A stretch of 64,000 nt of DNA. Origin: Sphingomonas colocasiae (GTDB lineage Bacteria > Pseudomonadota > Alphaproteobacteria > Sphingomonadales > Sphingomonadaceae). This document shows positions 41,708-50,857 of the stretch, piece by piece (within the stretch, counting starts at the first letter, position 1; every line of letters begins with the position of its first letter). The notes below the pieces were generated by a model. That model was not told the DNA's origin. It saw nothing but the letters and a program-made list of their open reading frames with translations, and made no database searches. The translations under genes and the position numbers were made by a program. Location of the stretch: NCBI RefSeq assembly GCF_019880585.1, contig NZ_JAINVV010000004.1, forward strand, positions 744,001-808,000, given 5' to 3'.

Positions 41708-43870
41708 TTAGAAACGATAGCCCAGCTCGAGGCCGTAGACCCGGCCCTTGTTGAGCGGCGAGAAGGTCGACCCGGCGAAGAAGGGCAGCGGCGCTTCGGT
41801 GCCGAATGTCGCCTTGTTCAGCAGGTTCGTGCCATAGACCGATACCTTGAAGGGGCCGTGGCTGACGGCCAGGCTGGCATCGACCATCGTCGCCGCGTTG
41901 AGCAGGCCGGTATTCTGGTCGTTGTAGAAAGCCGCGTCGCGATAATTGGCGCCCACGCGTCCTTCGATCGAGGTGTCGGCGGTGACCTTGGTTTCATAGG
42001 TGATCGACGCGCCATAGCTCCATGGCGACAGACGCGGCAGCTTCAGCGCATAATCGCGTGCGTTGACGACACCGTCGGCATTCAGGTCGAACAGGATCTT
42101 GTCGTACTTGCCGTGGGTGTAGCCGAACTGCGCGGCGACGGTCAGGCCGCGGACGGGCGTGAACAGGAATTCGCCTTCGACACCCTTGATCGAGATATCG
42201 GCGGCGTTGGTGATGACCTGGAAATTGCCGAAGGGCGGGAATGGCGCCTGGAATTCGCGCTGCACGCCGTAGATCTTGTTGTAGAAGCCGGCGAGATTGA
42301 CGCGCGCGATGCGGCCGAATTCCTGTTTCAGGCCGATTTCATAGGCGTCCTGCTTTTCCTGGTCGAACGGACCGGGATCGACATTCGGGTTGAGGTTGCG
42401 GAAATTATAGCCGCCGCTGCGGAATCCCTTGGAAAAGGATGCGTAGAGCTGCGTCTTGTTCGTCGGTTTGAACTGGATGCCGATGCGCGGCGTGAATCCG
42501 TCCCAATTCTCCCGGTCGCGGAAGTCGTAATTGCAGTTGAGCGTGTCGAGGTTGCAGCCATTGCCGCGGATGCTGGCGATATCGACCGACTTCTCCTCGG
42601 TCGAATAGCGTCCGCCCAGATTGAGCGTCAGCGTGTCGGTGATCCGCCAGTCGACCGTTGCGAAGATACCGAAAGTGTTCTGTTCCTGCCGTCCGCCGCC
42701 CGATACGAGCAGCGCACCGCCCGAGAGCAGGCGCGATTCCGCATAGTTGATGTCCTGTTCGAAATAGAACAGGCCGGTGGTCACGTCGAAGCGGCCGAAA
42801 CTGCCCGCGTAACGCAGTTCGTTGCTGAACTGGAATTGCCGGGTGTTGTTGCGCGAATGAAGCGAGGTCTGCGGCGAGGCGTCGACATCGCCGCCGGTAT
42901 CGTTCGACAGCGCGCGCACGGCGGCGATGTTGGTGATCCGGCCATTGCCGAAGCCGACGTCCAGATTGGCCTCGGCGATGCCCTGATCCCAATCGGATCT
43001 GGTGAAACCCGCATAGTTCAGGTTCACGCGGAAGCTGTCGCGCGGATAAAGCCCGTGATTGGTCGCGATCGGTCCGTCGCCGCGAATGCGGCCATGCTCG
43101 TAGCGCAGGATGAGCTCGAAATCGTCCGCCGGGGTGAAGCGCAGCGCCGGACGCACGATCAGCGTTTCGTTCTTGCCGACCTTCTTGCCGTCATAGTCGT
43201 TTTTGAACCAGCCCTCGTCATCGCTGTAATAGACGGCGATCTTGCCGCTCAGCCGGTCCTCGACCAGCGGTCCGGACACCGAAATGCTCGCGCGTTTTTC
43301 CAGGCCGGACGAAATTCCGGCCCTGGCATCGATGCGCAGCCGGCTTGAGGGTGTCGTCGTGCGCAGCACCACGGCGCCGCCGGTCACGTTGCGACCGAAC
43401 AGCAGCCCCTGCGGACCACGCAGGACTTCGACGCCTTCGAGGTCGAACGTGTCGAACAGCACGCCGGCGCTGACGCCCAGATACATCCCGTCGACGAACA
43501 CGCCCACAGTGGGGTCGATCGACGGAATGGAACTGTTGATGCCCAGTCCGCGCACAGAGAAATTGGCATAGCCGGGCGTCGTGCCCACGCTTTCCAGCGA
43601 CGCGTTCGGCACGCTGTAGCTGACGCTGGCGATCGAGCGCGCATGCAGGCTGTCGAGCTGGTCGCTGCCGAAGGCGGTGACGGCGATCGGCACGTCCTGC
43701 ACATTCTGTGCGGAACCGCGCTTGGTGGCCGTCACGACGATATCGTCCAGCCCGCCTTGATCCTGCGCGGCGGCATCGTCCTCGCCGGCGGTCTGCGCCA
43801 GAGCGGGCGTGCCCAGAAGCAAGGCCAGCGCGCTCGCGCCGGCCAGAAGAATTTCGAACTGCCTTTTCAT
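41708..43870 (-). CDS. TonB-dependent receptor
   Basis: A 720-residue outer-membrane receptor with signal peptide (cleavage at ALA-Q, residue 26). A TonB-box-like DDIVVTATKRGS follows, then the plug domain with NVQDVPIAVTAFG and a barrel ending in Phe (GLELGYRF). GGGAG lies 6 nt before ATG 43870. It is of the large sphingomonad receptor group that takes up hydrophobic or xenobiotic carbon sources. First gene of a unit with the SDR; divergent from the enoyl-CoA hydratase operon. Confidence 0.92.
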   Translation of the reverse strand: MKRQFEILLAGASALALLLGTPALAQTAGEDDAAAQDQGGLDDIVVTATKRGSAQNVQDVPIAVTAFGSDQLDSLHARSIASVSYSVPNASLESVGTTPGYANFSVRGLGINSSIPSIDPTVGVFVDGMYLGVSAGVLFDTFDLEGVEVLRGPQGLLFGRNVTGGAVVLRTTTPSSRLRIDARAGISSGLEKRASISVSGPLVEDRLSGKIAVYYSDDEGWFKNDYDGKKVGKNETLIVRPALRFTPADDFELILRYEHGRIRGDGPIATNHGLYPRDSFRVNLNYAGFTRSDWDQGIAEANLDVGFGNGRITNIAAVRALSNDTGGDVDASPQTSLHSRNNTRQFQFSNELRYAGSFGRFDVTTGLFYFEQDINYAESRLLSGGALLVSGGGRQEQNTFGIFATVDWRITDTLTLNLGGRYSTEEKSVDIASIRGNGCNLDTLNCNYDFRDRENWDGFTPRIGIQFKPTNKTQLYASFSKGFRSGGYNFRNLNPNVDPGPFDQEKQDAYEIGLKQEFGRIARVNLAGFYNKIYGVQREFQAPFPPFGNFQVITNAADISIKGVEGEFLFTPVRGLTVAAQFGYTHGKYDKILFDLNADGVVNARDYALKLPRLSPWSYGASITYETKVTADTSIEGRVGANYRDAAFYNDQNTGLLNAATMVDASLAVSHGPFKVSVYGTNLLNKATFGTEAPLPFFAGSTFSPLNKGRVYGLELGYRF

Positions 43871-44186
43871 CACCATCTCCCGATATGATCGGCTGTTTTC
43901 ATCGCGCAACACCAGGCCGAGCGCTGAACGGGCTCGCGGCGATGCTCAACGGATTGCTCTGCTGTGATTGACCGCGATGTCGTGCGATCGGCTGTCATCG
44001 ATCCGGATTTGGGGGCGCTTGGGCAACCGGCGGCGCGTTCCGTCATCCGATAATCACAAGCGAGATTCCGCGCCCGCCCTTTCGAACGCGGCATTTTCCA
44101 GAATGAGATTTTCCGGGGTGTGCGCGCCTTTTCGCCGGTCGGCGGCGTCCGGCGATGCATCATCGTTGCGATTTGGGAGAGACGAT
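43871..44186. other. Divergent promoter region, TonB receptor / enoyl-CoA hydratase
   Basis: 316 nt with no supported gene. It contains CGCGGCATTTTCC at 44087-44099, identical to 39006-39018 upstream of iclR, followed by a related GAGATTTTCCGG. No palindrome like that at 38946 was found. Confidence 0.55.
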
Positions 44187-44951
44187 ATGGGCAATGTGCG
44201 CACCGAGGTCGCCGATCATGTGGCGCTGGTCACGCTGGACAATCCACCGGTCAATGCGGCCGCGCTCGATATGCTTCAGGAACTGACCGATGTTTTCGAC
44301 AGCTTCAACGATCGCGACGATGTTCGCGTGGCGGTGCTGACCGGCGCCGGGCGCTGTTTCAGTGCGGGCGCGGATCTGAAGAACCGGCCCGATCTCAGTA
44401 TTCCCGGCAAGCGCTGGAACCGCAATCGCGTCGTCCGCGAAGTGGCCTATTCGATCGCGGATTGCGCAAAGCCGGTGATCGCGGCGGTCAACGGGCCGGC
44501 GCTTGGCGCCGGATTGGGTCTGGTTGCCAGCTGCGACATCATCGTGGCGTCGGAAAATGCGGTCTTCGGCCTGCCAGAGATCGATGTCGGCCTGATGGGC
44601 GGCGGCAAGCATGCCGCACGCATCCTGCCGCATTCGCTGGTCCGTCGCATGATGCTGACCGGCTATCGCGCACCGGCGGAGGAACTGTATCGCCGCGGCG
44701 TGATCGAGGCATGCCTGCCCGCCGAGGATCTGCTGCCCTGGGCGCTCGACATGGCACGGACGATCGCGTCGAAAAGTCCCCTGGCGACGCGCTTCGCCAA
44801 GGACAGCATGCGCACGATCGAGACGATGACGTTGCGCGACGGCTATATCTACGAACAGGGCAATACGGCGAAGCTGTCGACGTCGCACGACGCGCAAGAG
44901 GCTGTCGCGGCTTTTGTCGAAAAGCGTCCCCCCGTCTTTCTCGGTCGCTGA
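44187..44951 (+). CDS. Enoyl-CoA hydratase/isomerase family protein
   Basis: A 254-residue crotonase-fold enzyme. The oxyanion-hole stretch GAGRCFSAGADLKN and the second motif NGPALGAGLGLVASCD are present. The first catalytic Glu position is Leu/Gly-rich, while a late Glu-Asp pair lies in the LPEIDVGLMGGG region. It may act as a hydratase, isomerase or C-C hydrolase. GGGAGAG precedes the ATG. Its stop is 11 nt before the acyl-CoA synthetase start. Confidence 0.9.
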   Translation: MGNVRTEVADHVALVTLDNPPVNAAALDMLQELTDVFDSFNDRDDVRVAVLTGAGRCFSAGADLKNRPDLSIPGKRWNRNRVVREVAYSIADCAKPVIAAVNGPALGAGLGLVASCDIIVASENAVFGLPEIDVGLMGGGKHAARILPHSLVRRMMLTGYRAPAEELYRRGVIEACLPAEDLLPWALDMARTIASKSPLATRFAKDSMRTIETMTLRDGYIYEQGNTAKLSTSHDAQEAVAAFVEKRPPVFLGR

Positions 44952-44962
44952 CGGTGGCGGGG

Positions 44963-46540
44963 ATGGACTGGAATTTCGGCGATCTGCTCGATGCGACGGC
45001 GGCGAACGTTCCGGGTGACCGGCCGGCGATCGTCCGTGGCGACGCGGTATTGAGCTGGGCGGATTTCGACGCCCGCACCAATCGGGTGGCGCGGGCCATG
45101 CGGGACGCCGGGCTTCGTCCGGGCGATCGCGTCGCGATCCTGGCGCGCAACATCCCCGAATTCATCGAGATCGCGGCGGCTGCGTTCAAGGCGCGCGTCA
45201 CCCATGTCAATCTCAACTACCGTTATTCCACCGCCGAGATCGATTATGTGCTGCGCGACTGCCAGGCGGCGGCACTGTTCTATCAGCAGGATTTCACCGA
45301 TGTCGTGGCGCCGCTGATCGGGGGCGCGATCGACCATCTGGTGCTGGCGGTCGGGATCGGCGGCGGCGGAGGTTATGGCGACATGGCCGGGACGGGCGAT
45401 GCGTCGCCGCTCCGTATCCCGCGTTCGCCCGATGACGGCTATCTTCTCTATACGGGAGGCACGACGGGGCGGCCCAAGGGGGTGATGTGGCGCTCGGTCG
45501 ATGCGCGCCGGTCGCAACTCGAATCGCCCGTCGCGGTGACGACGCCCGCGAGCATGGAGGATCATGTCGCGCAGGTCCGGCGCGGCACGGCGGGACGGGT
45601 TCTGCCGGCATGCCCGCTGATGCATGGCGCGGGCCTCAACAGTTGCCTTGCCGAACTGCTCGTCGGCGGCACCGCGGTACTCTTGCCGTTCGATCGCTTC
45701 GATGCCGAGGGGCTCTGGTCGCAGGCCGCCCGCCACGGTGTGACGCGCATCCTGATCGTGGGCGACGCCTTTGCACGGCCGATGGCGGAGGCGTTGATCG
45801 CCAATCCCGGTCGCTGGGACCTGTCTTCGCTGCGCCTGATCTCGTCGGCCGGGCTGATGTGGAGCGAGGAAGTGAAGGCGGCATTGCTCGACGCGCTTCC
45901 GCAACTCACCCTGCTCGACATACTCGGGGCTTCGGAAGCCTCCGGTTTCGGCTATGCGATCACCAATCGGGAACGCTCGACGCCAACCGGAACCTTCGAG
46001 CCCGGGCCCCATACGGTGATCGTGGCGCAGGAGGATGGCCGCATCCTGAGCCCCGGCCAGGCCGGGCGCGGCTGGCTGGCGCGGCGCCCGCCTTTCGGCG
46101 CCGGCTATCATGGCGATCCCGAAAAGACCGCTTCGGTCTATCGGGAGATCGATGGCCAGGCCTATGCGGTTCCCGGCGACATGGCCGAATGGCTGCCAGA
46201 CGGACGCCTTCGCCTGCTCGGCCGAGGCAGCACCTGCATCAATACCGGTGGCGAGAAGGTTTTTGTCGAGGAAGTCGAGGAAGCGCTGAAGCGTATTCCG
46301 GGAATTGCCGACGCGATGGTGTTCGGCCTGCCCGATCCGAAATGGGGCAGCGCGGTGACCGCGCTTGTCGAGGCCGGATCCGAACCAGACGACGCGGCGA
46401 TCCGCGCGGCGCTGATCACCGATCTCGCCGCCTATAAATTACCGCGCCTGATCATCCGCACCGACGCGATGCCGCGTCAGGCGAGCGGCAAGAGCGATTA
46501 CCGCCGCGCGATCGAGATCGCGCAGGCCGGAGCGGCGTGA
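44963..46540 (+). CDS. Acyl-CoA synthetase (AMP-forming)
   Basis: A 525-residue ANL ligase, different from the one at 32106. P-loop YTGGTTGRPKG, with a Gly-Gly variant, late motif GRGSTCINTGGEKVFVEEVE and catalytic Lys in RQASGKSDYRR. It resembles FadD-like ligases such as FadD17/FadD19 groups that activate steroid side-chain or cyclic acids (family knowledge). A GTG at 44954 is an alternative start. It is in operon with the hydratase; the monooxygenase follows 55 nt later. Confidence 0.9.
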   Translation: MDWNFGDLLDATAANVPGDRPAIVRGDAVLSWADFDARTNRVARAMRDAGLRPGDRVAILARNIPEFIEIAAAAFKARVTHVNLNYRYSTAEIDYVLRDCQAAALFYQQDFTDVVAPLIGGAIDHLVLAVGIGGGGGYGDMAGTGDASPLRIPRSPDDGYLLYTGGTTGRPKGVMWRSVDARRSQLESPVAVTTPASMEDHVAQVRRGTAGRVLPACPLMHGAGLNSCLAELLVGGTAVLLPFDRFDAEGLWSQAARHGVTRILIVGDAFARPMAEALIANPGRWDLSSLRLISSAGLMWSEEVKAALLDALPQLTLLDILGASEASGFGYAITNRERSTPTGTFEPGPHTVIVAQEDGRILSPGQAGRGWLARRPPFGAGYHGDPEKTASVYREIDGQAYAVPGDMAEWLPDGRLRLLGRGSTCINTGGEKVFVEEVEEALKRIPGIADAMVFGLPDPKWGSAVTALVEAGSEPDDAAIRAALITDLAAYKLPRLIIRTDAMPRQASGKSDYRRAIEIAQAGAA

Positions 46541-46595
46541 ACGCCGGGGTTTTCCGGTGACCGCCGGTTTTTCGAGACGAAATGGAAGATGGCGA

Positions 46596-48236
46596 ATGGG
46601 GATGGAAGATATGGCCGATACTGATCAGGCGCGGATGGGCGGGGAACGCCGCCGTCTGGATGCGCTTGTCATCGGCGCGGGGTTCGGCGGGATGTACGCG
46701 CTTCATCGCGCACGCGGCATGGGCCTGGATGTGCTGGCGATCGAAGCGGGCGACGATGTCGGCGGCACCTGGTACTGGAACCGCTATCCCGGCGCGCGCT
46801 GCGACGTGATGAGCATCGACTACAGCTATTCATTCTCCGACGAAATCCAGCAGGAATGGACCTGGAGCGAGCAGTTCGCGGCGCAACCGGAGATCTTCGC
46901 CTATGCCCGTTTCGTCGCCGATACTCTGGATCTGAAACGCGACATCCACTTCGGGACGCGTGCGACCGCGATCGAATATGACGATGATGCCTGCCTGTGG
47001 CGGATCACCACGGATCGCGGAGATCTGTTCGAGGCGACCTATTGCCTGATGGCGACGGGGCCGCTCTCGGTTCCGAAGCAGGTCGATATCCCCGGTGCCG
47101 ACCGGTTCGGGGGCGAACTCTATCTCTCGGGCAAATGGCCGCATCATCCCGTCGCGTTCGCGGGCAAGCGGGTCGCGGTGATCGGAACCGGATCCTCGGG
47201 TATCCAGATCGTTCCGGTGGTCGCGGAACAGGCGGCGCATCTTCATGTGTTCCAGCGCACGCCCAGCTTCACGCTGCCGATGCGCAATCGTCCGCTCGAT
47301 CCCGATTTCGTCGGGCATATCAAACGACATTATCCGGGCCTGCGCGCGGTAGCGCGCCATTCGCTGACCGGCGGGGTCCGGCCGATTTCCAGCCGCCCGC
47401 TTTTCAGCGTTTCGCCGGAGGAGCGCGAACGGCTGATGGAAGAGGCGTGGCAGCATAGCGGCCTCGCCTTTCTCGGCCTGTTTTCCGATCTGCTGACCAA
47501 TGCCGAAGCCAATGAGGTGGTGGCCGACTTCGTGCGCGGCAAGATCGCCGAAGTGGTCGACGATCCCGATACGGCGCGGCGCCTTACCCCGCGCGGCTAT
47601 CCGATCTTCGCGCGCCGGCCCTGCCTCGACACGCAATATTATGAGAGCTTCAATCGCGAAAACGTCACGCTGATGGATTGCCTGGAGGATCCGATCGTCG
47701 AGATCACCGAACATGGCATCCGCACGCGCGAGCGCGAGGTGCAGGTCGACATGATCATCGCCGCGATCGGCTATGATGCGCTGACCGGCGCGATGCTGTC
47801 GATCGACATCAAGGGCAAGGGCGGGCGCAGCCTGAAGCAGAAATGGGCGGATGGCGGCCGGTCCTATCTTGGCCTGGTGATGGAAGGATTTCCGAACCTG
47901 TTCATCATCGCCGGACCCAACGGCCCATCGGCACTCGCCAATTTCATCCTGCTCAACGAACAGAATGTCGACTGGATCTGCGATTGCATCGAACATATGC
48001 GCGCCAATGGATTGCGGGCCGTGCAGGCATTGCCCGATGCCGAGGATCGCTGGATGCGCAAGGTGACCGAACTCGGCGGCCGGTCGCTCTATCCCACCGC
48101 GAACACCTGGTACACCGGCGCCAACGTACCGGGGAAACCGCGCGTGTTTCCGGTGTATATCGGCGGCCTGGGACGATATCGGGAAATCTGTTCGGATGCC
48201 GCGGCGCAGGGATATGAAGGCCTGGAATTCGAATAG
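46596..48236 (+). CDS. Flavin-containing Baeyer-Villiger-type monooxygenase with altered fingerprint
   Basis: A 546-residue two-dinucleotide-fold monooxygenase. FAD loop GAGFGG (27-32), GGTWYWNRYPGARCD and NADP loop GTGSSG are typical of cyclohexanone monooxygenases. The BVMO fingerprint FxGxxxHxxxWP appears at residues 171-182 as FGGELYLSGKWP: the conserved His is Leu177. Such enzymes convert ketones to esters or lactones with NADPH and O2; the His change may alter activity. GGAAG precedes ATG 46596; several other in-frame ATGs are near. With the SMP-30 lactonase it may form a ketone-lactone-acid route. Confidence 0.88.
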   Translation: MGMEDMADTDQARMGGERRRLDALVIGAGFGGMYALHRARGMGLDVLAIEAGDDVGGTWYWNRYPGARCDVMSIDYSYSFSDEIQQEWTWSEQFAAQPEIFAYARFVADTLDLKRDIHFGTRATAIEYDDDACLWRITTDRGDLFEATYCLMATGPLSVPKQVDIPGADRFGGELYLSGKWPHHPVAFAGKRVAVIGTGSSGIQIVPVVAEQAAHLHVFQRTPSFTLPMRNRPLDPDFVGHIKRHYPGLRAVARHSLTGGVRPISSRPLFSVSPEERERLMEEAWQHSGLAFLGLFSDLLTNAEANEVVADFVRGKIAEVVDDPDTARRLTPRGYPIFARRPCLDTQYYESFNRENVTLMDCLEDPIVEITEHGIRTREREVQVDMIIAAIGYDALTGAMLSIDIKGKGGRSLKQKWADGGRSYLGLVMEGFPNLFIIAGPNGPSALANFILLNEQNVDWICDCIEHMRANGLRAVQALPDAEDRWMRKVTELGGRSLYPTANTWYTGANVPGKPRVFPVYIGGLGRYREICSDAAAQGYEGLEFE

Positions 48237-48340
48237 ATCCGTCCGTCCGTCGGCTGGAAAAGAGCGGCGCCCCATCCTAGGGTCGATGCCTGGTCGCGGG
48301 GCGAGCGCCCCCGCGGGCATCGGGTGGGAGGATAGGGATC

Positions 48341-49369
48341 ATGCTGTTCGAACAGATCGCGACGGGCGGATGCCAATCCTATCTGCTGGGATGTCCGGAT
48401 ACCCAATGCGCGGTGCTGATCGATCCCGAGATCAGCCAGATCGATCGTTATCAGGGGCTCGCCTCGCGCTATGGCGTGCGGATCCGCTATGTGATCGACA
48501 CGCACACCCATGCCGATCATTTCTCCGCCGCGCACCGGATCAGCGAGACGCTGGGCGTGCCGACGGTGATGCATCAGGTGAGCCCGGCGCCGCATGCGGG
48601 ATTGCGCCTGGGCGACGACGAGATGCTGATTGTCGGCAATCTGCGGATCCGGGCACTGCATACGCCCGGGCATACGCGCGATTCGATGTGCCTGGTGGTC
48701 GGCGATCGCGTCTTCACCGGCGATACGCTGCTGATCGGCGGAACGGGGCGGACCGATCTGCCGACCGGCAACCCTGAGCAGCTTTACGACAGCCTGTTCG
48801 GCAAGCTGCTGACGCTCGATCCCGCGCTGCTGGTCTATCCCGCGCATGACTACAAAGGGCGCACGCATTCGACGATCGGCGCGGAGATCGCGGAGAATCC
48901 CCGGCTGCAGAAGCGCGATCGCGCCGAATTCGTACAGATGATGCGCGAGCTCAATCTGGCGGCGCCGACGCATATGACGGAGGCGCTGCGCACCAACATG
49001 ACGGGCGGCAAGACCGTGAGCCAGCTGCTCGCCGATGCCGCGGCGAAGGTGCCGCATATCGGGCTGGAGGAATTGCGCAGGCATATCGATGGCGGCGCGA
49101 ACAACCTGCTCGTGCTCGACGTGCGCGAGGATGCCGCCTTCAGATCCGGCCACATTCCCGGTGCGCGCCATTTGCCGCGCGGCCAGCTCGAACTGCGCGT
49201 GAACGAGGAGATTCCCGATCCGACGATGCGCATCGTCACCTGCTGCGAGTTCGGCAAGATCTCGACGCTCGCGGCGGCGACGCTGCGCGAGCTCGGCTTC
49301 ATGCGTGCCGTCGCTCTCGATGGCGGCATGAAGATCTGGCGCGACAAGGACTACCCGATCGAGACTTGA
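48341..49369 (+). CDS. MBL-fold hydrolase with C-terminal rhodanese domain
   Basis: A 342-residue fusion. The N-terminal metallo-beta-lactamase domain has HTHADH (residues 55-60), HTPGHT and GDTLLIGGTGRTDL, as in ETHE1/Blh persulfide dioxygenases. The C-terminal rhodanese domain (about 245-342) has the active-site loop CCEFGKIS with Cys302. Such proteins oxidise glutathione persulfide or transfer sulfane sulfur. GGGAGGA precedes the ATG. It appears transcribed alone, without a sulfide-responsive regulator nearby. Confidence 0.9.
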   Translation: MLFEQIATGGCQSYLLGCPDTQCAVLIDPEISQIDRYQGLASRYGVRIRYVIDTHTHADHFSAAHRISETLGVPTVMHQVSPAPHAGLRLGDDEMLIVGNLRIRALHTPGHTRDSMCLVVGDRVFTGDTLLIGGTGRTDLPTGNPEQLYDSLFGKLLTLDPALLVYPAHDYKGRTHSTIGAEIAENPRLQKRDRAEFVQMMRELNLAAPTHMTEALRTNMTGGKTVSQLLADAAAKVPHIGLEELRRHIDGGANNLLVLDVREDAAFRSGHIPGARHLPRGQLELRVNEEIPDPTMRIVTCCEFGKISTLAAATLRELGFMRAVALDGGMKIWRDKDYPIET

Positions 49370-49436
49370 GGCCCGCTGCGCCAAGATGCGCGGTTTCGCG
49401 CCGTTCTCGCGGCACCGAACATCACTTGTCAGAAGT

Positions 49437-49452
49437 CTGACAGGGCTTGTCA
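49437..49452. promoter_or_regulatory. 16-bp element shared with the RR/CHAT promoter region
   Basis: CTGACAGGGCTTGTCA on the plus strand; its complement TGACAAGCCCTGTCAG matches TGACAATCCCTGTTAG at 59164-59179 in 14 of 16 positions. It overlaps the inverted repeat TGTCAGA-AG-TCTGACA (49427-49442). A likely binding site for the response regulator encoded at 58422-59105. Confidence 0.5.
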
Positions 49453-49508
49453 TTTGAATCAGAACCCCCCGGCGGACATTCGTGCCCTGCATCAAAAAGG
49501 GGGTTCGG

Positions 49509-50843
49509 ATGCTTCGGAATCTGCGTTCAACGTGCAGCCGTACGGTTGCGGTTCTGGCACTCGCCACCTGTGCTTTCGTCGCCACGCCGGCGGCCGCCGA
49601 GCAGGATGCGCTGGTGCGCGACGCGACGTTGCTCCACGCATCGGGCGAGCCCGAAAAAGCCTATCAGATGCTCAGCCCGCATGCCGCGTCGCGGATCGGC
49701 GATCCCGATTTCGATTATGCGCTGGCGATCGCTGCGATCGACAGCAAGCGGCCGGGCGAGGCGATCATGGCGTTGCAGCGTGTGCTCGCGCTCCAGCCCG
49801 GCAACGCCCCGGCGCGCGCCGAGCTTGCGCGCGCCTATGCGATGACGGGCGATATCGACACCGCCAAACAGCAATTCGATACCGTGCTGGAAGATCCGAC
49901 GCTGCCTGATCCCGTCCGCCAGCGCTTCACCGGGATCGTCCGCAAATATGGCCGCGACATTCGCGGCGGCGGCTCCAGCATATCCGGTTTCGCCGATATT
50001 TCGGGCGGGTGGGACAGCAATATCAATTCGGCGACCGAACTGACGTCGATCGTCATCCCGCTTTTCGCCGGGCTCGGGCCGGGCACGCTGGGCGGCGCGG
50101 CGCGCGCGATCGACGACAGCTTCATCGACGCCCAGGCCGGCCTGTCGGGCGTCACCGCCATCGGGCGGCAGGACCGGCTGTTCGGCAGCGTGCTCGGCGG
50201 CTGGCGCGAGAATCTGTCCGACGACATGTTCGATCAGCAGAGCCTGACCGGCACGGCGGGCTATGCCCATAGCTTCGCCGACCGCGACGTCGTCTCGATC
50301 TCGCTCCAGGCGCAGCAATTCTGGCTGGGCGGATCGAGTTTTCGGCAGGGCTATGGCGCGATCGCCCAATATACGCACCTGATCGGCGGTGACGCGCTCT
50401 CGATCTCCGGCCAATATTATCGCTTCGACTATGATCGCGATGCGCTGCGCGATGCCGATCGCGTGGCGGCGGCGGTCAGCTATGCCGCGCGGCGCTGGGT
50501 CGTCACGGTCAATGCCGGCAAGGAAGCGACGCGCCGCGCGGCGGGCGACGCCAATTCGCATTTCTTCGCGGGCGCCAATCTGGGGGCCGAATTGCCGATC
50601 AACGATCGGCTCGCCTTTGTCGGCGGCCTCGCGTTCGACCTGCGCCGTCACGACGCCGCGGACGTGCTGTTCCTCGCCAAGCGGAAGGACGAGCGCGTGG
50701 ACGCTTCGCTCGGCCTCAAGCTGCTGGTCTTCGACGATATCTATCTTCGGCCGCGCGTCACCTACACGCGCAACTGGAGCAATATCGGGCTTTACGACTT
50801 CGATCGCTGGACGGCGGGGCTCGGCGCCCGCGTTGAATTTTGA
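49509..50843 (+). CDS. Slam/DUF560-type outer-membrane protein (type XI secretion)
   Basis: A 444-residue protein with signal peptide (cleavage at AAA-E, about residue 31). A TPR-like helical domain spans about 35-135 (PEKAYQML, PARAELARAYAMTGDIDTAKQQFD). A C-terminal beta-barrel follows, starting GFADISGGWDSNINSAT, a hallmark of the surface lipoprotein assembly modifier family, and ending in Phe (GARVEF). Slam proteins move specific cargo across the outer membrane. Cargo genes are usually adjacent, as here (14 nt to the next ATG). AAGGGGG supports ATG 49509. Calling it a secretion pore is family-based; transport was not shown. Confidence 0.82.
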   Translation: MLRNLRSTCSRTVAVLALATCAFVATPAAAEQDALVRDATLLHASGEPEKAYQMLSPHAASRIGDPDFDYALAIAAIDSKRPGEAIMALQRVLALQPGNAPARAELARAYAMTGDIDTAKQQFDTVLEDPTLPDPVRQRFTGIVRKYGRDIRGGGSSISGFADISGGWDSNINSATELTSIVIPLFAGLGPGTLGGAARAIDDSFIDAQAGLSGVTAIGRQDRLFGSVLGGWRENLSDDMFDQQSLTGTAGYAHSFADRDVVSISLQAQQFWLGGSSFRQGYGAIAQYTHLIGGDALSISGQYYRFDYDRDALRDADRVAAAVSYAARRWVVTVNAGKEATRRAAGDANSHFFAGANLGAELPINDRLAFVGGLAFDLRRHDAADVLFLAKRKDERVDASLGLKLLVFDDIYLRPRVTYTRNWSNIGLYDFDRWTAGLGARVEF

Positions 50844-50857
50844 GGGGAAGAACCGCC

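Noticed and set aside
46541-46595. Small hairpin with a T-run before the monooxygenase gene
   Set aside because: The stem is only 4 bp (CCGG/CCGG), too weak to call a terminator. The genes are probably co-transcribed.
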